Below are positions 55,301 through 64,000 of a stretch of DNA of 64,000 bases, piece by piece (positions within the stretch are counted from its first letter, which is position 1; each line of letters begins with the position of its first letter). This DNA is from Bolinopsis microptera (taxonomy: Eukaryota > Ctenophora > Tentaculata > Lobata > Bolinopsidae). Location of the stretch: positions 11,196,983 through 11,260,982 of the forward strand of contig NC_087077.1 in NCBI RefSeq assembly GCF_026151205.1, written 5' to 3'. Under the pieces are notes generated by a model. That model ran no database searches, was not told where the DNA came from, and was given only the letters and a program-made list of their open reading frames with translations. Position numbers and translations under genes: made by a program.

Positions 55301-58300
55301 GAAGGTAACCGAGATTTCGTAGAGATTTCGACAAATATCACGGCAGCTTTTTTGGGATGTTTATAATACTAAATATTATAGAGTTATTAACATGATTTTG
55401 TGAAGTGAAAGCCGATAAAACGTTTGCCAGCTTCAAAGTCAGTTTGTCGAAGTTTCTTGCTTTGATACCGGATAACCCGAGCCGGTTTCCGGTTATACGT
55501 GCAGCTGGTCGAATTCCTTGGTAGACTACACGCCGTCACGGTGGTCAGACATCTGATGACCCTTCCTGCTACGAGGATAAACCTTACCAAGTTTAGTTTA
55601 GTTTTCAAGAAACATTTCTGTTTAGCACAGTGAAACTCCAATTTGCAACGGATTTTGGCGAGAGTAGCCGTGGTAAATCGGGATGAGGTCAACTGGGGTT
55701 TTAGTGTACTGGGTGATAATAGTACTATAGTGTCGAAGGGATGACGACCGTAATTTCATTAGGGGTCGTTCAGTGAATATTATGTAATCAGCCGAGGGGG
55801 AGGGGGGTTTCCAAATGATGACGCCAGCGTAATTTTGACACAATAACTATATTGTGTAAAACTGATTACAGAAGGTGAGGGGGAGGGGGGCTGGGGGGGG
55901 GGGGGGGGGGTTAAAAATTGTCAAAAAGTGATTGTACATATTACGTAATATGTGAACGACCCGTTATTGTAAGTACCATGTCATGTTCCCAACGCTCATG
56001 ATAGACCTGAAAATCTCAAACTTTTTCATGAACGAACGCACATAAACTACCCAGAGTTTTGCAGCTGCCTTATTTCAAACACCAAGTTGCATAAAAGTGT
56101 ATTATATTTGTATTTATTTTTCACCAAAGATTTGTCCTATCTTTAGCACAAGTTCGCCAATATTTGTGATTATGTACATAACTATTGTGCGAAATTTTGG
56201 GACCTTTTTTTACTACGAATAATAATATTTCAATCATAAAAGATGAACTGCCATGGTTGATGATCGCGGCCCGGCCTTTTAAATCGGCCCAGTTACTCAG
56301 TTATAGATCAGTTTTATTACAGCTCCCATATTATTGGCTAGAATTATAAGCTAAAATAAGAACAAGTAAGACTACATATATTGAGCTGAGATGGGACCAA
56401 AAATCACCATTTCAAATGTAATAAATGGGAAATTATTTAACAAACCGGAAAATTGTGAAATTAACATCTTAAACGGAAGTATATTATACTCAGAACTTTA
56501 TTCAAAACTTTGATCTTGTATGGGTATTTGTCATGCACCTTTTTACACTGTCATTTATCGTGCAAGTTAAGAACGTCTTCTTGAGCCATTCTATAATATT
56601 ACTGGCAAAGCTAGTGCCATATTAGGATGTAAACTGTAAAGTCTATCACTACTTATTTAAATTAAGATAGGAGTCAGGATGTTGGAAGCTCCTCGAGTTC
56701 TTGTTGTAAAGACGTCTTAGTGGTTGCCATTTGTGTACCGTCCTGGTGCGATGTTCATTTTCGGTGGTACCGTTCTGAAAGATGTTAGATTGTCAATTTT
56801 CATTTTATTCAATGTATAAGATTTGGCGTGAGGGTTAGTTCAATGAAATTCGACAGTTTTTGTTATATTTTTTGCACAATTCATCGTGTTCTTCGAAAAT
56901 TATTGATATTCATAATTATATAACTAAACTTATCATATCCTAAATAACAAAAGCTTTATTAATAAGACACTTACTGTAGCTTAAGATGGTAATAAACACA
57001 CGCCAGCAGTCCAGTCATAAAGCCCCTGCCCATTCTTGGATAAGTCAGGGATGTCAGGTCTGGATCTCGTTTCCTGCATTCCCGCTCCATGATCTTGTAA
57101 CCGGGTATAATGGTGTCTGTTGCGTCCACAAATCCAGCCAGGTCCAGCTTTGACTTTTCAATCATCCTAAAGACCTCCTCCTTGGTTAGTATAGGATGTG
57201 GCAACTTCAAATGTGAGTTAGGTATCTTGCAGTCTTCCCAGCCGCACCTGCGAACGAAGTCCCAGGAGAAGATCTTGGTTTCTTCAGTGCTGACACTGGC
57301 TATCTGATCGAACAGGTTATTCAGGTCGTTGTGGCAGTAGTACATGGTTTGGTTCATCATGATGTGAGTGAAGGTCTGGTTTCTAACATGTTGTAAAAGA
57401 TCAATCATGGAACCCGTTATGAATTCTCCCTGGTCACTTACTCCATGCAGCTTGGCCCGCTTCTTGCACTCGTTTTCGACGTACTCTTCATTTATTTCAA
57501 TGCCAGTGTAAGTGCAACCTGTTTCTTCAGCTATCCTAATGGTATACATTCCTTTACCACAACCCAGCTCTAGTAGCCTAGCATCTTTCGTGATTCCCAG
57601 CTCTGCGATAAGGTAGTGAACCATGTCTTCATTAGCTTGGCTAAGATCCGGGATAGACTCCACGTCCGCATCAGGGTCGATTCGACCGTAGTTGTAGAAA
57701 CCAGGGGCCATGAAGTTCCAGAGTGCGTTCATCATATTGTTGGAGTAGTTGGACGACATGGTGATTCTTGGGATATGGTAGCTATGGAAGTAACCAGTGT
57801 TAGGTATCGAGGAAATGTCTACAAACAAAAACCGAACAGTTTGGTTATTAGATCTTTATTCGACGGGTGATAAACATATTATCCTGATTAATAAGATTAT
57901 GTACGGAAATATAACATAGTAACTATATTATAGTTCTATAAAGTATCATGACCCACTCTACTGTCAGAACTCAGCCGAGTTGAGGGGCGGCACGCAAATC
58001 AAGATAGAAGTGGTACATCTCCTTCTGATGGTCGGCGTCGACTGTAAGCCTTCCTGTACGGTGGCTTTCACAAAAAGGGGTACATAATATTTGGTTTCAA
58101 GTAAACTTAACAAATTAAACGAGGAGTTAGGCTAACGTGGATAGTTGTAGTTAAAAAAGTATTATTAAGTTTTTAAAGAGGTAAAATTAATTAGAATTTA
58201 ATAAAAGGTGAAAGGTGAACCATATTTGTTTCGACACGTGATATTGATTATTCGAGTATTATTGTCCAGTGTCACTTGCTAGAACAAATATGGCTCACTT

Positions 58301-61300
58301 ATCCACCAGTATCCAAGTTTACGATGCCTTGAATGAAATAATGAACGCTTAATTCGCAGATTTATTGGGATTATATATATAGATGTTACGAAACGTGATC
58401 CAACCCCATTTTTGTCCATTTACCCATTTTTGTCCAAGACGACCAGATTTTGACCAAATGGACATGGAGAAAAATGGACATGGTAGAATCAAAATGACAG
58501 CATTTGCAGAAGAGACTGTAACAGATTGTGGTGAATCCTAAGAATTACTCCCAAGATTATAACTGCAAGGGAAATCTTAAAGCACAGCTTATATATGCCA
58601 GAAATAACCTGAACTATATAAGAGTATAAATTCCGGAAATATGCAGTTATAACGTCTTATACTTTGTAATATTATATTATAATTTTGCAGATTGCCAAAT
58701 TACATTACTATAACTAGTTTTATCTTCCAATTTTCATCGTTTGTCCCCCGTACATAGAGGCCGCAGAATTATGAGGACTAGTACTACCAGATCCTGGTGG
58801 AACCTAAGCGATCCATGATATCACGACAGACCGTACCCGTATCATAACACAATTATGAATTAATCAAAGTCTGGTTTTGATGGATTATTTGCTCATGGAA
58901 ATTGAGCAGATTGAGCTGGGGGCTTCATACTCTGAACACCTTGGAACTATGCTACAAGAAATTTTGCGTTGACAGTTTAACGGAACCGGACAATTGATTC
59001 GCAAGATCGTCTGTAAATTGTTCGTTTTCGTTTTAATTATTGTAATAAGTTTAGATAATTTACCCAGACTGAACTCCAGGTAACAAACGCTGCAAAACCA
59101 GTCTGACTACTGCTTGTTAGGGGGGCTGGAAACCAAAAAAACATGTTTTCTCAATATTCACAAGAAGGCCTTTGCTTAAAATAACGCGAGTATCATGCGA
59201 TTATTATCGTAGACTAATTGTAAAGTGGGCTTACATAGATCTCGTATTAGGGGCAGTGACCGAGAGTGCCCAATGTCATGACAAGTTTACGACAATATGT
59301 GACAATATGTGCCAATATACGACAAGATTTGACAGGGAATTGACAATATACGACAAGATTTGACAGGGAATGACAATTTTTGACAGGGAATTGACAATAT
59401 ACGACAAAATTTTACAGGGAATGGAAATTTTGGACAGGGAATTGACAATATACGACAAGATTTGACAGGGAATGACAATTTTTGACAGGGAATTGACAAT
59501 ATACGACAAGATTTGACAGGGAATGACAATTTTTGACAGGGAATGACAATATACGACATTATTCGACAAACCGTGGGAAAAAGGGCACTCTCGGTCACTG
59601 CCCTATTGGGCCGAGCGTGACTCACCGTGAGGTTTTTAAATTGCAGTATTTAATTTTAGTAGGGAACATCACGGCTTTCGAGAGCCGTGGAGCACCCTAC
59701 TTAATACTTTAATACTACAAAGTGGATGAAACAAGCATGGGTGAGCTTTCTCAAGAAGAATGGGGTACTAGAGTGAGGAGGAGCTGCATAAAGAGGCATT
59801 AATTTTCCAGAAGGATCCTGTAATCTGATATATTCACTAGCCCCGCTGCATATGTCGCATAAATATTTAAACATATATCAACTGTAATAACCTGTATAAA
59901 TTTGATGTGGAACTGCAACTGTTAAAATAAAAACCGGAATGATGATTTATGTAAATAAATAAGAGGTAAAAGTATAAAAATCACTTCATAAAGCTAAATA
60001 GAATGTTCTAGAATGAATATCAAATAACCGTCATAAATATTATTTAGGAGATAATCCTAATGAAATAATAAAGGGGACAAATAAAATGATGTGTAATGTA
60101 AAATAGAACTAATATGTATTTTGATTACAATTTAAATTGACAATAATAATTGACCATTGAAATTTGATCAAGATCCATTGATAGTAACAGAAAAATGGAG
60201 ACGAAAAAAGACGGAAAACCCCATTGCTCATTTATTCCTCTATTTTTGGTCAAATGGGCTTCGATGAGCATCGATGGGCATCGCTTTTATAATCATATAA
60301 ATAATAATATGTTTAAATAGTAAAATTATGGTCAATTTTTTGACCGTTTACCCCCCCCCCCCCCTCCCCCCCGACCCCCTGGCCCTCTGGCCTTAAAAGG
60401 TTTAACAGAGTTGTCTGGCCTGCTGAATCCTCTCTGAAACACTGAACAGGTCTTCTGGAAGCAATCGTATGACCAAAATAATATAATACGTCATGTTTAT
60501 TTACAAATAGTTTCTACAATCGTTCAATAGCGGAACCGATGGAATCATTTTGCATTATTATATATGTGAACAGTAATAGATTGTAATGACTTAATGAATA
60601 TTAAAATAAAAGTTTCTGAAAACGGGTATTTTGCGTTATAATATAACCTTATTTATTTAAATAAGAAGTCTAATTAGTATAACTTGAATAAGGTATTTAG
60701 TCAGTTAGGTGTAATAATAAGGTGTTTAACTAGTTTAACTTGAATAAGAGAATAAGGTATTCTTAGCACGTTTTTTGTCCCGTTGCACTTACTTAAGTTT
60801 CTGCTCATCATATTATTACATATTGTTATCATCTTATGATCACCTTAATAACACCAGAATGTGTGTGTGTGTGTGTGTCTGTCTGTCTGTCTGTCCGTGT
60901 GTAATTTCCGGTCGGTTATACAAAAAAACGGTAAGAGTTACGGGACTGATTTTTTCGGTATAGTGTCGACAAAACTCTGATGAAGCCCATAGGAAATTTT
61001 TTTTTAAATCGGCCGATGGTAAGTGGTTTAATTGATGGTTTTGTACCACAAATGTTACATAAAATTGCGTGAGCAGAACGGCAAGAGTTACGGGGCTTGC
61101 TCTCTCTCTCTCATTACTGTGTAATATGTTATAGCTGCATTTAAGTAGCGTCATAATTGGATTAGCCTGGAAGATTCGCTGTAATGTTATACCTTAAGCT
61201 TATTAGGGGAGGGGGGACTGTTAGTGTTTGGGGTCTGTTTGGACTGCAGAGAGAGAGAGAGAGAGAGAGAGTTCATACGACAATGTTATGCGTGTTTTCA

Positions 61301-62723
61301 AATATAATATGCGGGTGTGGTGCGGAGTTAACAAGGGTTAATTTCTATAACGATTTAAATAAAAATAGAAAGCGGTTCAAGACGGGAGTGATGAGGTGTA
61401 ATACTCGGTGTTCAGACCTTATGATCATGGAGTGTGGTGCCTCATGGCTAATAATGACTTAATTATCCACAAGAAATAACTGATTATGAGATTATTGTTT
61501 AAGAAACTATTGGGTCACCTAATGCGGGTTTTGACTCAGCGGGTAATTACTCCTACCCTTTTTAACTGCGGCAGTGAAATCCCGGCCGTAGGCCGGGTTA
61601 CACTAGTATATATATATATAGCCGTTAGGGTTGAGTTCGCCATCTGAAGTTTGCTAATTTGCTAAGAGCACAGATCAGTCGTTACAATAATTGAATAAAC
61701 CGTCTCTCTTGTTTCAGATTAAGAGGATACGAGGGGTAGCTTCTTGTGCGCGGATGTCACCTGCCACAAACCCACGTGTAATAGACAAGGCGCGCGGCGT
61801 TCTCAACGACTTCATACCTGATGTATACATCTACAATGAACATTTGAAGGGAGCACAATCCGGAAAGTACGTCGCTGATTATAGTATTGGAAAAGATCTT
61901 ATTCATTTTCTTCTTGCATTGATTTTTATATAACTTTGCGAACAAATTGATTATTAGTTTACGTAACCCTTCCTTCTGTTAGTCTCGAAACTGGCTAAAT
62001 CTGTACTCTTAAAAGTTATGTTGTGAAGTGTGAACAAGTAAAAGTTATAATTTGGTAAAAACTAAGACAGACACCTTAATCTAAGTATCTAATTATTTTG
62101 TTTCAGTTCACCAGGACACAGTTTAACGTTGTACACAGAGAGCACAACTGATGTGACATTATGTTGTGATAACACAGCAACCCAACAGACTCTACCTGAG
62201 GATCTAGCTCTAACCACCACTCACCATTTATTGGGTTAGCTTGAATATTTTATAATATAAAGCCCAATATAAATTTCGTTATGAAAGAGTATAATAATGG
62301 TTAAAAACAAGGAAGAAACTTACAATACCAGGGTCATCTTGGAAATAATAACGAGTATTGAGGGAAAACTTAGTATAATTATTGAGAATACAGCCTTAGG
62401 TTAAAATTACTGTCTTTCAAAAACACAATTAAATTACAGATGCAGTGCACGCGGGAGGCTGTGTGGACAGCTCACACCAGTATCTTGTTCTCCTCTACAT
62501 GGCACTGACTCAACACCACGTGTCCTCTGTTCGGCTAGGACCCTTAACTCCTTACACCATCTCATTTCTCCGTAACCTTAAACTCTTTTTTGGCATTGTT
62601 TTTAAGATTAAAGTTGAGAAAATAAATGTGGATGAGCCTGGTAATAAAAAAGGTTTGGGCTCTACTTTGGTTATGTCTTGTTTGGGTATTGGATTTGAAA
62701 ACATGAACAGATCGATGACTTAG
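52336..62723 (+). CDS. RCL1: RNA 3'-terminal phosphate cyclase-like protein (RCL1), six exons
   Basis: RCL1 is a nucleolar protein of the small-subunit processome that works with the GTPase BMS1 in early 18S rRNA processing. It belongs to the RNA cyclase fold family but lacks cyclase activity. Exons: 52336-52573, 52708-52844, 54961-55131, 61718-61866, 62107-62234, 62440-62723, all with GT..AG ends and exact phase closure, stop TAG at 62721-62723. It is collinear with human RCL1 over the whole length: start YLTFKGDGEFRQILILSLLS, family signature RGYSPGGGGEV, KPIQWLDPGK, IPDVYIYNEHLKGAQSGK, LPEDLAL, GGCVDSSHQYLVLLYMALTQ, LGPLTPYTISFLRNLK, and the C-terminal CLGIGFENMNRSM. Intron 2 holds a dispersed 15-bp motif; intron 3 (6.6 kb) holds an antisense methyltransferase gene, two MITEs and a Helitron. 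Confidence 0.92.
53312..54830. repeat. dispersed TGTGACAAAGTAAAC motif array in RCL1 intron 2
   Basis: At least 14 copies of a 15-bp motif, consensus TGTGACAAAGTAAAC with variable centre. Forward: 53695, 53868, 54018, 54162, 54207, 54364, 54524, 54678, 54749 and 54816. Reverse complement: about 53312, 53474, 53601 and 54655. Spacing is about 45-175 bp. Two 60-bp blocks, 53690-53760 and 54013-54075, are also direct repeats. No coding content. Confidence 0.75.
55763..55962. mobile_element. MITE with GGGTCGTTCA termini
   Basis: 200 bp in RCL1 intron 3. Left end GGGTCGTTCAGTGAATATTA, right end TAATATGTGAACGACCC. The interior has GGGGGAGGGGGG runs, including a G17 tract at about 55895. GGGTCGTTCAC..TTACGTAAT termini are common in invertebrate DNA transposons. 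Target duplication not clear. Confidence 0.65.
56971..57828 (-). CDS. SAM-dependent methyltransferase, antisense inside RCL1 intron 3
   Basis: 285 codons. Class I methyltransferase fold: motif I LLELGCGKGMYTIRIAEETG (SAM-binding GxGxG region) near residues 92-111, then acidic YTGIEINEEYVE ending strand 2, and MNQTMYYCHN near the motif IV position. The N-terminal FMAPGFYNYG and DLSQANEDMV segments resemble small-molecule N-methyltransferases such as sarcosine/dimethylglycine or phosphoethanolamine types, but the substrate is not established. The ATG at 57828 is preceded by a possible splice acceptor (TTTGTTTGTAG), so the first 23 residues are uncertain and the ATG of MSSNYSNNMMN (about 57759) may be the true start. 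No stop or frameshift; looks functional. Confidence 0.75.
   Translation of the reverse strand: MFVDISSIPNTGYFHSYHIPRITMSSNYSNNMMNALWNFMAPGFYNYGRIDPDADVESIPDLSQANEDMVHYLIAELGITKDARLLELGCGKGMYTIRIAEETGCTYTGIEINEEYVENECKKRAKLHGVSDQGEFITGSMIDLLQHVRNQTFTHIMMNQTMYYCHNDLNNLFDQIASVSTEETKIFSWDFVRRCGWEDCKIPNSHLKLPHPILTKEEVFRMIEKSKLDLAGFVDATDTIIPGYKIMERECRKRDPDLTSLTYPRMGRGFMTGLLACVYYHLKLQ
57829..59247. other. RCL1 intron 3 sequence, nothing assigned
   Basis: AT-rich, no coding frame recognised. Around 58408-58480 there are CCCATTTTTGTCCATTTACC and GGACATGGAGAAAAATGGACATGG stretches reminiscent of the GTCC-rich repeats in element T. Confidence 0.4.
59248..59605. mobile_element. TIR-bounded minisatellite (mariner-like TA flanks)
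   Basis: Ends GGGGCAGTGACCGAGAGTGCCC and GGGCACTCTCGGTCACTGCCC, flanked by TA on both sides (59248-59249, 59604-59605). The inside (59281-59575) is about four to five units of GACAATATACGACAAG..TTTGACAGGGAAT. Minus-strand frames at 59276-59625 are repeat artefacts. Confidence 0.75.
59606..60839. other. RCL1 intron 3 sequence, nothing assigned
   Basis: AT-rich. It contains a hairpin CACGGCT-TTCGAG-AGCCGTG at 59671-59690 and a C-rich run at about 60350-60375. No gene seen. Confidence 0.4.
60858..60900. repeat. GT/CTGT microsatellite
   Basis: (GT)n followed by (CTGT)n and CCGTGTGT inside the Helitron 5' region. Confidence 0.95.
61247..61272. repeat. GA microsatellite
   Basis: Uninterrupted (GA)n within the Helitron. 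Confidence 0.95.
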
Positions 62724-64000
62724 GACCTTTGTTATGTATCTGGTGTAAGCTGTAATATTTTTCTGCCGACCTGATTTTAATCTATTTTTAATTGTTTTTG
62801 AGAGTTTTCTCTTCTGGGGCATTTATTCGTAACTTATTTACTGACAGAAATTGTGAATTTTGCTGATGAAGTTTTAACAGTTTTAACACAACACACTTTC
62901 ATTATTGTGGTATTTGAAATTAGAATTATTCTCGACAAAAGCCACGTCTTCACCAAGAGTTTAACATTTTAGAAGCGAAAAACAAAATAATTTACCTAAC
63001 AATTTGATTATTAGCGCGATTTTGCCTGATATGAGACAAATTTGTCGCTACAAACTTTCTAAACGTATTATAATATGCAGTGAGTGGGACTGGGGAACTG
63101 TGCAATCTTGCATTAATAATCTTGTTTTATTATTCTGTTGAACTGGTATTGTTCTAGTATTCCGGTATTGGGAAGGCTGCACGTGTTGCAGCGTGTCAGT
63201 CAGTGTCTATTCTCTTAGGGGTCCCGATTTCGGAGTCCCCACCTCACCCTCGCGGGGAGACTGCCTTTCAATGTACGTATCGAGAATAACTCGGGCCGAA
63301 AAGTCAAACATTTTAAAAGTTTTCCTGGAAACTACATACATTTCTCCACATAACAGTTCATGTCACCCTGATCATTATTAGCCGAAAATATTTTTCAGGA
63401 CCTAGCCCTCGAAAATTTTTCCTGGAAATTAATAAAATTTCTGATTGATATCCGGCCGATCACCTTCTAACTTTCTAAACTACTTAATATAGTCGGATAT
63501 CCGATCAATTTTTAAATTGTATCACTGCCAGAGTGAAAACTGAAATTGAGTGGAATTTGAATTAAAATATTGTCAAATTGTTACTATTCTAGAGGGTAAA
63601 AAAGAAAATTTTGATTACGTAATCAACGACCAAAACCCCCCCCCACTCAACTGCTCATTTAATCACTTACGGCTTTACGGAATATTAAAAATAGTAAAAT
63701 TGGGCCGAGTTTATAAATTATAAACCTCGGCGCCTTTAAAACATGATCTTAGTGAACTTTTAGTTACTAGTATTAAAGTCTTAAATCGTGCACAATAAAA
63801 AGTATTGCTCTCATAAATATTATAACGTGGTAGGCAACAGAGTTATTCTAATAAATGACAAGACGTAATTTGCGTCAGAAAAACTGAACACTTCCGTGTC
63901 CGATCATCTCTTGTGATTCGTATGAGCTTTGAAAATTGGCTAAAATCTAATTAACAAGATATCGCGCAGAATAAGCGTCTGGAATAGCTGGTAGAAAATT
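62724..64000. other. 3' flank of RCL1, no gene seen
   Basis: AT-rich. It contains mirrored GATATCCGGCCGATC / TCGGATATCCGATCAA blocks (63447-63510) and a near-palindrome CCGAGTTTATAA..TTATAAACCTCGG (63706-63730), possible termini of small elements. No coding frame recognised. Confidence 0.4.

Larger units (their letters stand above)
60840..61606 (+). mobile_element. non-autonomous Helitron in RCL1 intron 3
   Basis: 767 bp. The 3' end has the hairpin CCCGGCC-GTA-GGCCGGG (61581-61597), followed six bases later by CTAG, and then T. The 5' end starts TCACCTTAATAACACCAG after an A and runs into GTGTGTG..CTGTCTGTCC, as in many invertebrate Helitrons. So the insertion is between A and T. No Rep/helicase coding. 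It ends 111 bp before RCL1 exon 4. Confidence 0.75.

Noticed and set aside
59671-59690. CACGGCT-TTCGAG-AGCCGTG as a histone 3' stem-loop
   Set aside because: Stem and loop do not match the GGCYCTTTTCAGRGCC consensus, and there is no histone frame nearby.

Overview
This is an AT-rich animal nuclear genome window, most likely from an invertebrate and plausibly a cnidarian. That placement rests on general gene and transposon character, not on a decisive marker. Introns use GT..AG boundaries and are filled with transposons. I could support only four host genes: a choline-phosphate cytidylyltransferase (PCYT1-like, minus strand, exons between 756 and 7535), an intronless RWDD2-like gene (50865-51656, plus), an RCL1-like gene (52336-62723, plus, six exons), and a SAM-dependent methyltransferase (56971-57828, minus) lying antisense inside RCL1 intron 3. 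The splice phases of PCYT1 and RCL1 close exactly from exon to exon, so those two models are strong.

Almost everything else is mobile DNA. From 13.2 to 40.7 kb there is a four-layer nest. An old copia element (plus strand, 3' end only) has its LTR split by a younger copia element (15708-40430, minus strand, 165-bp LTRs, 5-bp target duplication). The younger element is itself split twice. One insert is a 9.5-kb env-bearing LTR retroelement with 822-bp LTRs that look identical (element A, 16971-26507). The other is a 10.9-kb inverted-repeat element whose arms are each about 5 kb (element B, 28162-39028). Element A carries a 94-bp-type hairpin insertion, and one arm of B carries a LINE tail.

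From 41.5 to 50.3 kb there are a nearly intact L2-like LINE, a second LINE enclosed by the ends of a Mutator-like element, and smaller fragments. The 10.4-13.1 kb region is a cluster of short elements with very clear target duplications. PCYT1 intron 1860-6325 holds a 4-kb TIR-bounded element built around a 3.4-kb polypurine minisatellite. RCL1 introns hold a 14-copy dispersed 15-bp motif, two MITEs and a Helitron.

The best candidates for undescribed biology are: element B (foldback-like, with an unrecognised protein and arm subrepeats carrying CRE and AP-1 motifs); a roughly 90-bp mobile sequence made of consecutive hairpins with 8-bp target duplications and no terminal inverted repeats; 66-70-bp minimal Mutator-like elements with 9-bp duplications; the polypurine element; and an F-box-like open frame in element A. 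All family names come from reading motifs by eye. No database search was possible.
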